Assembly: GCA_023229135.1 (NCBI GenBank) | Contig: JALNZT010000042.1 | Span: forward strand, 1 to 32,403 | Source of the DNA: Bacteroidales bacterium | Lineage (GTDB): Bacteria > Bacteroidota > Bacteroidia > Bacteroidales > F082 | Direction: 5' to 3' | DNA: 32,403 nucleotides | Part shown: positions 25,589 to 32,254 of the stretch, piece after piece | Position numbering within the stretch: the stretch's first letter is position 1 | How the letters are laid out: the number at the start of each line of letters is the position of its first letter | Translations under genes and position numbers: made by a program | The notes under the pieces: model-generated | The model's input: the letters and a program-made list of their open reading frames with translations, nothing else | Databases searched by the model: none | Told to the model about the DNA's origin: nothing

Positions 25589-26410
25589 ATGGCGAAAAAC
25601 AAGAAAATACATGTCAAAGGTTCGGCAATAACAGTATTTGCTCAAAATGATACTGATTTTATTAGCCTTACAGATATGACATCCGGATTTAAGGAAGGAA
25701 GTGGGCTTATAGGAAAATGGATTACAAATAAGAATACATTGGAATATTTGGGGACATGGGAAAAAATTAACAACCCTGATTTCAATTACCCCGAATTCGG
25801 GGTAATTGAAAAAGAATCTGGCGTAAATAGGTTTATCATGTCTGTTGGACAATGGACTCAAAGAACAAATGCTATTGGAATGATAGTTAAGGCCGGCAGA
25901 TATGGAGGAACTTATGCTCATAAAGATATTGCGTTTCATTTTGCAATGTGGCTAAGCCCCGAATTTCAGATTTATTTGATCAAAGAATTCCAACGACTTA
26001 AAGAAGAAGAAAATAATCGACTGCAGCTTGAGTGGAATCTTCAACGCACCCTTGCCAAAGTTAACTACCACATTCATACCGATGCCATTAAGGAAAATCT
26101 TATTCCTGCAGAATTAAGCAAAAAACAGGTTTCTTTTATTTATGCCAACGAAGCAGATGTATTGAATATGGCCCTTTTTGGTAAAACCGCGAAACAGTGG
26201 CGCACTGAAAATCCCGACAAAAAAGGCAACATCAGGGATTTTGCCTCTATTGAGCAGTTGGTAGTTCTAACCAATCTGGAAAGCATCAATGCGATGCTCA
26301 TACACCAGGAAGCAAGTCAGCCGGAAAGATTAAACCAGCTAAACCAAATGGCAATTACACAAATGAAGTCTTTATTAAGAAGTAAAACGGATATCTCGAA
26401 ATTGAAATAA
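25589..26410 (+). CDS. KilA-N domain protein
   Basis: From the ATG at 25589, 4 nt after the helicase stop, this is a 273-residue protein. A GTG at 25565 would overlap the helicase gene and is less likely. Residues about 10-140 match the KilA-N DNA-binding fold: FISLTDM, IGKWITNKNTLEYLGTWE, then TNAIGMIVKAGRYGGTYAHKD, and HFAMWLSPEFQIYLIKEFQ. A charged helical linker (LKEEENNRLQLEWNLQRTLAKVNYHIHTDAIK) and a C-terminal helical domain follow. KilA-N proteins are common in phages and mobile elements as DNA-binding or regulatory proteins. Here it is embedded between helicase and methyltransferase in one operon. Its role in the system is unknown: specificity, regulation or phage sensing are all possible. 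The coding DNA contains a perfect 32-bp palindrome. Confidence 0.85.
   Translation: MAKNKKIHVKGSAITVFAQNDTDFISLTDMTSGFKEGSGLIGKWITNKNTLEYLGTWEKINNPDFNYPEFGVIEKESGVNRFIMSVGQWTQRTNAIGMIVKAGRYGGTYAHKDIAFHFAMWLSPEFQIYLIKEFQRLKEEENNRLQLEWNLQRTLAKVNYHIHTDAIKENLIPAELSKKQVSFIYANEADVLNMALFGKTAKQWRTENPDKKGNIRDFASIEQLVVLTNLESINAMLIHQEASQPERLNQLNQMAITQMKSLLRSKTDISKLK
25780..25811. repeat. Perfect 32-bp palindrome inside the KilA-N gene
   Basis: TTTCAATTACCCCGAA (25780-25795) is followed directly by its exact reverse complement (25796-25811), with no spacer and no mismatch. It encodes about residues 65-75 of the KilA-N protein (NYPEFGVIE). A 32-bp perfect palindrome in coding DNA is very unlikely by chance. 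Confidence 0.95.
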
Positions 26411-26417
26411 TAATACC

Positions 26418-26439
26418 ATTTTGTTAAGCCCAACAAAAT
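26418..26439. repeat. Intercistronic inverted repeat before the methyltransferase gene
   Basis: ATTTTGTT (26418-26425) and AACAAAAT (26432-26439) are perfect inverted repeats around the 6-nt loop AAGCCC. They lie in the 47-bp gap between the KilA-N stop and the methyltransferase ATG. There is no T-run, so it is not a normal terminator. An mRNA hairpin that tunes translation or stability, or an operator, is possible. Confidence 0.6.
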
Positions 26440-26457
26440 AGTTTGATAGCTTTTAAC

Positions 26458-29400
26458 ATGAAAGAAAAAGACTTAAAAAATATATTGCGTGAGGATTTCA
26501 ATTTTGAGAAAAACTGGAAACCTATATTTTCCTTGCTGTTCAATAAAGTCCAGTATTTTACAAATCCTTCAAATCCTTTTGAAGAACAAAGCAAAGTAAA
26601 ATCGGGTAAGCAAACCGGGCTTGTAAAACTGGATGATGGTAAATCATTGGCGATTTTTGAAGTAGAAGTGGACGATTCCATATATATTGACCGGAACAGG
26701 CAGGGACTTCGTGAAATTGCAATCAAACATATCGACCAGAATATTACGCATGGGGCTTTGGTTTTTTTCTATTCTAAAAATCAGGTAGATTACCGTTTTT
26801 CATTTATTGCAAAATGGTCGGAAATTGACCTCGAAACCGGAGCGTTTATAAAAGGCGAAACCAAACCCAAACGCTACACTTATCTGTTAGGCGATAACGA
26901 AGCCTGCACCACTGCCGCAAAACGTTTGTTAGTCCTTGCCAAGAAAAAGGAAAATCAGGAAATTGGAATTAAGGAAGTTATTGATGCCTTTGCTGTTGAG
27001 CCACTTAAAAACGATTTCTTTAAAACCTATAAAGAACATTACGAAAAGTTCTGGCGATACCTTGCCAACCCTGAAAATGGGTTCAGAAATATTTTGCTGG
27101 ATACTGACACATCCAAAGCTGAAGAAAAAAGAGAAAAACCGATTCGTGATTTTGTGAAAAAATTGCTTGGACGGATTGTGTTTCTTCACTTCCTGCAAAA
27201 GAAAGCTTGGATGGGGTGCACGGCCAATTCAAAAGAATGGATAGATGGAGACAAAAAGTTTATGCAAAACCTGTATAGCGAATTTCAGGATAAACAAAAG
27301 TTCCATAGCAAGTGTCTGACAAAGCTTTTTTTTAATACTTTAAATACCATCCGTGATAATGATTTGCTTGAAATTAAAGGACTGAAGGGAAAACTAAATG
27401 GTTCGCGTGTTCCCTATTTAAACGGTGGACTTTTTGATGCGGATAAACCCGAAGAAACAAAAAATATTGATTTCCCCGAAAAGTTCTTTTTTGACTTATT
27501 GGACTTCTTCGAGCAATACAATTTCACCATCGACGAAAACAGCCCCGATGACCATGAAGTTGGGATTGACCCGGAAATGCTTGGGCATATTTTTGAAAAC
27601 CTGCTGGAAGAAAACCGCGAAAAAGGGGCTTTCTATACGCCTAAAGAGGTGGTGCAGTACATGTGCAAAGAAAGCCTTATCGAATATTTAAAAAATCATT
27701 TTAAGAATGCAGACGCAGTAGCAAACTTTGTGCGTAATCATGCCGTTTCCGGCTTTTTTGCCGAAAGGGACAATGCCGTTGAACTGAATGATAAGCTGAA
27801 TGCAATTAAAGTTTGTGACCCGGCTATTGGTTCCGGTGCTTTCCCAATTGGCATGTTGCAGGAAATCTTTGAAGCCAAAAAATTTATTTATCCCTATCTC
27901 AGAACTAACAAGGAATTTAATCCGGCACAGGTAAAAAAGGACATCATTCAAAATTCCATTTATGGTGTTGACCTTGAAAAAGGTGCTGTTGATATTGCTC
28001 AGCTTCGTTTTTGGCTGGCTTTGGTAGTAGATGAATCCAAACCTCAGCCATTGCCCAACCTCGACTACAAAATTATGCAGGGCAACAGTTTGTTGGAAAG
28101 TTATGAAGGCATTGATTTAAGCAAGGCAGCTTTATTTGATGAACCTAAAGTTAGGATAATTGAGCCGGATTTATTTCGTGAACCCGATTCTGTTTATGGC
28201 TTTTCTGACAAAAACAGGGTAGATATTAAACAATTGATTTCTGACTATTTTAAGGTTGAAGATAAGAATGATAAAGCCAACATACGAAAGCAAATTGATA
28301 AAATAGTTACAGAGCATATCGATAAGTCGCTGGAAGGATATGAAAATCAGTTGTTGATTGAAATAGCCGGATTGGAATCAACCTTAAAACGCAAAAAAGA
28401 CCTTTTACAAAATACTGTTAAAACAGAAAAGGAAATTGAAAACCGCAAAAAACTATTGACACAAAAGGGCGAAGCTCGAAAGAAATTACTCGATTTTGAA
28501 AAAACCGATGAACGCCCCTATTTCCTTTGGCACCTGTTTTTTATGGATGTGTTTGAACCTTCGACAGGCTCTGGGGGTGGTTTTGATGTTATGATTGGTA
28601 ATCCGCCATATATCCAATTGCAAAAAATGGGAGAAGAAGCTGATATTTTACAAAAAGAAGGTTTTGAAACATTTACACGTACTGGAGATATTTATTGTCT
28701 TTTTTATGAAAAAGGTTTTAAGCTACTAAAACCCCATGGGAATCTAACTTTTATTACTTCAAACAAATGGATGCGTGGAGGTTATGGAAAGGCATTAAGA
28801 AACTATTTTACTAAAATTAATCCGCTGAAAATATTAATTCTTGGTCCAGGTATTTTTCATAGCGCAACGGTTGATACAAATATTTTTATTGGAAAAAACG
28901 ATTCGTTCAACAATAATGTAGAAGGAATAGAAATAAAGAATCGGTTTGAAATTTCTTCCTTAGAAAAAGAGGACTTTATTCCGCTCAAAGACGTGAACGA
29001 GAATGCATGGATTGTATTAAACGAGGAGGAATTGTTGATTAATAAAGCATTTGAAAAGTTTGGGAAGCCATTAAAGGATTGGGATATTAAAATCAACTTT
29101 GGGATAAAAACTGGTTTTAATGAAGCGTTTATAATTGACCAGGCAAAACGTGATGAACTTGTTGCCGAGGATAAGTCATCTGATTCAATAATAAGACCTA
29201 TACTAAAAGGGCGCGAAATTCAAAGATATCATGTGGAGTGGAAAGATGATTATATTATTAATACTCATAATGGAGTTAAAGAATTAGACATTCTTCCAAT
29301 TGATATTGAAAAGTATCCTGCAATTAAAAAGCATTTAAACGCTCCCAAATTATGGGAAAAGGTAAATAAAAGACAAGACCAGGGTATTACACCATATAAT

Positions 29401-30033
29401 TTGAGAAACTGTGCATATTTATTTGAATTTAAAAAAGAAAAAGTAATCTGGAAACGAATAGGTTCAATTATGCGTTTTGCCTATTCCGACGAAGAAATTT
29501 ACTGTTTGGATAGTACCTGCATAGCCACAGGAGAAAAGATTAAATACCTAACAGCTGTTCTAAATTCTAAGGCCGGCTTATATCAACTATTTAAAACTTC
29601 TCCTCAAACAGGTACCGGTGACCAGATTATAAGCGTACAGGCATTAGAACCTTTTTTGGTGCACTATCCCAATGAAGCAAATGAAAAGAAGTTTGATTGC
29701 TTAGTTGACTACATACTATTTATAAAAAAATCACCTCAAAATATAATGGAAAATATTTCAAATGAATTGCTTTCCAGTGTTTTTGAAGAAATAATTGATT
29801 TTATGGTTTACGAGCTCTATTTCGAGAAACATACTAAAGACAACGAAATAGATGTGCTAAAGTTTGTTGATTTTGAAGACATCAGCCAATTGGAAAGCTT
29901 TGAGGAGAAACGCGATGTCATTCAAAAAGCATACTACAAACTCAAAGAAAAAGATAATCCTATTCGCAACCGGATTTTGGTTTCTGAAAGCCGTAGTTCA
30001 ATTATAAAACGCATTAATGAAACCACCCATTAA
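26458..30033 (+). CDS. Eco57I-like N6-adenine DNA methyltransferase, type IIG-like
   Basis: From the ATG at 26458 this is a 1191-residue protein. A TTG at 26443 is less likely. Residues 1-150 form a nuclease-like domain with D60 and the strand IFEVEV. The position of the catalytic Lys of PD-(D/E)xK is E70, so it may be inactive. Then come YTPKEVVQYM (motif X-like), DPAIGSGAF (454-462, motif I), GVDLEKGAVDIAQLRFWLAL, a coiled-coil stretch around 600-680, NPPY (715-718, catalytic), and a long C-terminal target-recognition region. It should methylate adenine in a specific asymmetric site. It resembles PglX of BREX and type IIG enzymes, but no BREX genes are present. It is the last gene of the operon. 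A repeat-like insertion just before NPPY encodes EPSTGSGGG. Confidence 0.85.
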   Translation: MKEKDLKNILREDFNFEKNWKPIFSLLFNKVQYFTNPSNPFEEQSKVKSGKQTGLVKLDDGKSLAIFEVEVDDSIYIDRNRQGLREIAIKHIDQNITHGALVFFYSKNQVDYRFSFIAKWSEIDLETGAFIKGETKPKRYTYLLGDNEACTTAAKRLLVLAKKKENQEIGIKEVIDAFAVEPLKNDFFKTYKEHYEKFWRYLANPENGFRNILLDTDTSKAEEKREKPIRDFVKKLLGRIVFLHFLQKKAWMGCTANSKEWIDGDKKFMQNLYSEFQDKQKFHSKCLTKLFFNTLNTIRDNDLLEIKGLKGKLNGSRVPYLNGGLFDADKPEETKNIDFPEKFFFDLLDFFEQYNFTIDENSPDDHEVGIDPEMLGHIFENLLEENREKGAFYTPKEVVQYMCKESLIEYLKNHFKNADAVANFVRNHAVSGFFAERDNAVELNDKLNAIKVCDPAIGSGAFPIGMLQEIFEAKKFIYPYLRTNKEFNPAQVKKDIIQNSIYGVDLEKGAVDIAQLRFWLALVVDESKPQPLPNLDYKIMQGNSLLESYEGIDLSKAALFDEPKVRIIEPDLFREPDSVYGFSDKNRVDIKQLISDYFKVEDKNDKANIRKQIDKIVTEHIDKSLEGYENQLLIEIAGLESTLKRKKDLLQNTVKTEKEIENRKKLLTQKGEARKKLLDFEKTDERPYFLWHLFFMDVFEPSTGSGGGFDVMIGNPPYIQLQKMGEEADILQKEGFETFTRTGDIYCLFYEKGFKLLKPHGNLTFITSNKWMRGGYGKALRNYFTKINPLKILILGPGIFHSATVDTNIFIGKNDSFNNNVEGIEIKNRFEISSLEKEDFIPLKDVNENAWIVLNEEELLINKAFEKFGKPLKDWDIKINFGIKTGFNEAFIIDQAKRDELVAEDKSSDSIIRPILKGREIQRYHVEWKDDYIINTHNGVKELDILPIDIEKYPAIKKHLNAPKLWEKVNKRQDQGITPYNLRNCAYLFEFKKEKVIWKRIGSIMRFAYSDEEIYCLDSTCIATGEKIKYLTAVLNSKAGLYQLFKTSPQTGTGDQIISVQALEPFLVHYPNEANEKKFDCLVDYILFIKKSPQNIMENISNELLSSVFEEIIDFMVYELYFEKHTKDNEIDVLKFVDFEDISQLESFEEKRDVIQKAYYKLKEKDNPIRNRILVSESRSSIIKRINETTH
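28555..28575 (+). repeat. Repeat-like in-frame insertion in the methyltransferase gene
   Basis: GAACCTTCGACAGGCTCTGG resembles the TTCGACAGGCTCAG intergenic repeat that is abundant in many Bacteroidota genomes. Here it is read in frame as EPSTGSGG between the conserved segments HLFFMDVF and GFDVMIGNPPY. Identification as that repeat is from memory and needs a genome search. Confidence 0.6.
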
Positions 30034-30372
30034 ATTGCATCGCAATTGATAGCAAATGTAAAGTATCAATTATTGGAAATAAATGGAACATAAAACCCAC
30101 GCTTCACAACCATACATTCCGATTTTTATCGGGAGCAAGTCGCGCAAGCCATCCCTCAGACCAAAACTTGCCGGCAGCGTATGGCTGTCCCAACACACGG
30201 ACAGACTGAGAAACTAAAGCACGGGCACACAACAAAGTGTATAAATCATTGGGCGGTTTGTGTTGATATTAAGGTTGTTACAATTAATAAAATATGTAGC
30301 GGCTTGACAGGAAAGTGCTTCGAAATGCCCAACGCTTCATACACCAACCGTTACCTGCTAAAAAAACGAATA
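30034..30372. other. Non-coding spacer after the island operon
   Basis: These 339 bp have no credible gene. Contents: an AATTGC-ATC-GCAATT palindrome at 30033-30047, CCGAT/ATCGG at 30119-30132, a CTGTCC/GGACAG hairpin (30185-30190 and 30199-30204), and the large palindromic element at 30237-30344. No typical terminator was found. The open frame running through 30181-30372 is treated as an artefact of reading through these repeats. Confidence 0.55.
30237..30344. repeat. Palindromic intergenic element, right of the island (attC-like)
   Basis: The left arm at 30237-30254 starts GTGTAT and ends TTGGGC. The right arm at 30327-30344 starts GCCCAAC and ends ATACAC. They match as inverted repeats at 15 of 18 positions around a 72-nt interior. 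The arms contain GCCCAAC-type boxes like the 7-bp boxes of integron attC sites, although their orientation is not the canonical one. The RidA-like gene starts 29 nt after the element. Similar in kind to the element at 21897-21970. Confidence 0.65.
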
Positions 30373-30783
30373 ATGGAGAATAAAATGGAACACATAAATC
30401 CAGACGGACTAATTAAAAACCCTGCATTTTCTCAAATCATAACGACTGAAGGAAAGGGTAAGACAATTTATATCGGTGGACAGAATGCAGTTACCGGAAA
30501 CAGAGAATTTGTAGGAAAAAATGATATTTTAAAGCAAACCGAACAAGTAATGAAAAATCTTGAAATTGCTCTTAATTTTTGTGGAGTAAATTTTGAGAAT
30601 TTAGTGAAATTGAATATTCACATTGCCCAAGGGCAAGATGCGTATGGAGCATTTCAAGTTTCGCAGAAATTTTTAGGACAAAGCGCAAATCCACCAATTA
30701 TTACAGTTTTGTATGTTGCAGGACTAATAAATCCAGAATTTTTAATTGAAATTGACGCAATAGCATTTAAACCAATAAAATGA
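30373..30783 (+). CDS. RidA/YjgF-family protein, atypical
   Basis: From the ATG at 30373 this is a 136-residue protein, the usual size for this family. It has the RidA/YjgF/UK114 pattern: a TIYIGGQNAV-like strand, a QTEQVMKNLEIAL helix, VKLNIHIAQG, then NPPIITVLYVAGL and IEIDAIAF. Classical RidA enzymes have an Arg (NPPxRS/T) that binds the 2-iminobutanoate-type substrate. Here that position is Ile, so deaminase activity is doubtful and another ligand or role is likely. The longer open frame from 30181 reads through the palindromic element and is not supported. The stop overlaps the next ATG (ATGA), so the two genes are coupled. Confidence 0.8.
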   Translation: MENKMEHINPDGLIKNPAFSQIITTEGKGKTIYIGGQNAVTGNREFVGKNDILKQTEQVMKNLEIALNFCGVNFENLVKLNIHIAQGQDAYGAFQVSQKFLGQSANPPIITVLYVAGLINPEFLIEIDAIAFKPIK

Positions 30784-31328
30784 AAAATCAAGTCGGAAAA
30801 ACCCAAGACGTAGGATTTCAATTTGGAATTAGAAAAACTTTTTCTGTTCAACGCCAAAAGGCTTGGGATTTCCTGTTTTCCGAGAAAGGACTGAAAATTT
30901 GGTTAGGTAAATTAAAAAATGAACTTGAAATTAAAAAGGAATACGAAACTGAAAATGGCATAACAGGTCTTGTCCTTGTTTTTAAAGCAAATTCCCACAT
31001 TCGACTGAATTGGAAACCGAAACATTGGGAAAATATGTCAACTATTCAAATTCGTGTAACTGAAAATCAAGAAAAATCAATTATTGGAATTCACCAAGAG
31101 AAATTATTGAACTCGGAACAGCGTGCAGAAATGAAGGAGTATTGGACGAAAATAATTGAAAGAATAGGAAGTGAAATAGAAAAACCAGTACATAATAAAC
31201 AGGATGCTAAGTGGGTCGTCAAAAAGCTTTTAACAAAAAAACTTTTTTTACATCGTAGTAAATCTATTGTAAAAAATCTATTTTTTTTGGCGGCCTCCAT
31301 ACTTCGGCAAGCCAAGTATACATGTTGA
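30780..31328 (+). CDS. SRPBCC/AHSA1-like protein, possibly frameshifted at its 3' end
   Basis: This 182-residue frame overlaps the RidA-like stop by 4 bp. The first 135 or so residues fit the SRPBCC (AHSA1-like) fold: FGIRKTFSVQRQKAWDFLFS, GLKIWLG, IRLNWKPKHW, and a C-terminal helix MKEYWTKIIERIG. The last 45 residues are Lys-rich and lack family character. A double stop, TAATAA (31193-31198), sits in the neighbouring frame. One extra A in the A-run at 31180-31184 would bring it in frame and give a normal 138-residue protein. The true product is therefore probably about 138 residues, and the annotated tail may be an artefact of a mutation or sequencing error. Function unknown: ligand binding is typical. 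Confidence 0.65.
   Translation: MKNQVGKTQDVGFQFGIRKTFSVQRQKAWDFLFSEKGLKIWLGKLKNELEIKKEYETENGITGLVLVFKANSHIRLNWKPKHWENMSTIQIRVTENQEKSIIGIHQEKLLNSEQRAEMKEYWTKIIERIGSEIEKPVHNKQDAKWVVKKLLTKKLFLHRSKSIVKNLFFLAASILRQAKYTC
31299..31319. repeat. Hairpin ATACTT-GGC-AA-GCC-AAGTAT
   Basis: ATACTT (31299-31304) pairs with AAGTAT (31314-31319), and GGC pairs with GCC inside it, leaving an AA loop and one bulged C. It lies at the very end of the SRPBCC reading frame and is not followed by a T-run. Confidence 0.5.
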
Positions 31329-31667
31329 ACCTGTCAGCCGAGGCACGCCACGTAGGCTTCATCCCCCATTGGTATGTACTTAGTAAAGGGTTTTCTTGTT
31401 TAGTTTAGCGTTTTCCAAAGGCGAACTACCTAGTTGGTTTTCTTTGCTTTGGGATTGGAAAGCACTTCTCTGTCTGGCTTTTGCTCCGGCTCAAATTGCA
31501 AATCCATTTTCCGTTGGTAATGGGATTATAAATTCCATACCGACACCGGAATCAAAATAATAGCTCGTTTAACAATCGTAAAGGATTTTTTTTCTCGCAC
31601 AAAACAGCATTTAAAAATGAATAACGCTGTAGGATATGCATGTATTAAAAACCTTAGCTTTACTGCA
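31329..31667. other. Non-coding region between the SRPBCC and HxlR genes
   Basis: These 339 bp lie between the convergent ends of the SRPBCC-like gene and the HxlR gene. No credible ORF, tRNA or terminator was recognised. The part 31320-31470 is less AT-rich than its surroundings and could be a decayed gene or repeat, but no family can be named. Confidence 0.45.
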
Positions 31668-32036
31668 TCAATCACGCTCCAAACCATAAATTGATTGTCG
31701 ATATTGAACGCCCCACTTTGCCAGCTCATCAATAAGCGGTGCAAGCGTTTTACCGTATTCAGTAAGCGAATATTCAACAGTTATCGGCTTTGTATTCATA
31801 ACATTTCGGTTTATCAAGTGATTCATTTCCAAATCCTGAAGTTCTTTGGAGAGCATTTTAGTCCCGATTCCGTTCACTTCACGCAACAAATCCATAAATC
31901 CCAACTTATTGCCTTCTATCAGCGTTCCCAATATGTGAAACTTCCATTTGCCGGATAAAACACTCATGGTATCACTGATGGCTTGCATCCTGACTTGACA
32001 AACGGGCGTATTGTTTACTACTGCTTTCTTTTTCAT
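31668..32036 (-). CDS. HxlR-family winged-helix transcriptional regulator
   Basis: From the ATG at 32036 this is a 122-residue protein. A TTG at 32045 is less likely. It shows the HxlR pattern: a Cys near the N-terminus (PVCQVR), then LSGKWKFHILGTLIEG, FMDLLREVNGIGTKMLSKELQDLE, and VEYSLTEYGKTLAPLIDELAKWG. HxlR/YodB/HypR regulators are dimeric winged-helix DNA-binding proteins, many sensing electrophiles or oxidants through the conserved Cys. It is divergent from an exported DsbA-like gene, and the spacer contains a strong palindrome. A local redox or electrophile-responsive switch is the reasonable inference. Confidence 0.88.
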   Translation of the reverse strand: MKKKAVVNNTPVCQVRMQAISDTMSVLSGKWKFHILGTLIEGNKLGFMDLLREVNGIGTKMLSKELQDLEMNHLINRNVMNTKPITVEYSLTEYGKTLAPLIDELAKWGVQYRQSIYGLERD

Positions 32037-32085
32037 TGCGTTCAATTTACATTAAAATACTTCAAAAAACCTCTCGTAACTCAAG

Positions 32086-32107
32086 GTAGTATCCTATAGG
32101 AAACTAC
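32086..32107. promoter_or_regulatory. Palindromic operator candidate for the HxlR regulator
   Basis: GTAGTATCCTA (32086-32096) is followed by TAGGAAACTAC (32097-32107). The two halves are inverted repeats with one mismatch. The site lies between the HxlR ATG and its predicted -7 box, where a bound repressor would block its transcription. It also lies upstream of the divergent gene. Confidence 0.6.
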
Positions 32108-32128
32108 TTCCCATAAGGAAATCCGTGT

Positions 32129-32158
32129 CAAATATACACTTTAATCGTAGTATATTTG
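32129..32158. promoter_or_regulatory. Divergent overlapping promoter boxes
   Basis: CAAATATAC (32129-32137) and GTATATTTG (32150-32158) are perfect 9-bp inverted repeats with a 12-nt spacer. Each half contains TATATTTG, matching the TAnnTTTG box, on opposite strands: 32151-32158 for the plus-strand DsbA-like gene and 32136-32129 for hxlR. The boxes face away from each other, so they form a compact divergent promoter. Confidence 0.55.
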
Positions 32159-32254
32159 CATTGTCTTAAAAAATCAAGTTTTATAAGTTAAAAAATGCAG
32201 GGATGACAAGAGCAAAAAAATAACTAACTTATTAGAAGTTAACACAGTAGCATT

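Noticed and set aside
22045..30033. DISARM, BREX or classical type I R-M identity for the island
   Set aside because: No DrmA/DrmB, PglZ/BrxC/BrxL or HsdS-like gene is present anywhere in the window; only helicase, KilA-N, methyltransferase and HTH genes are seen.
30181..30372. N-terminal extension of the RidA-like gene
   Set aside because: The extension reads through a non-coding palindromic element, and RidA-like proteins are about 130 residues, matching the ATG at 30373.
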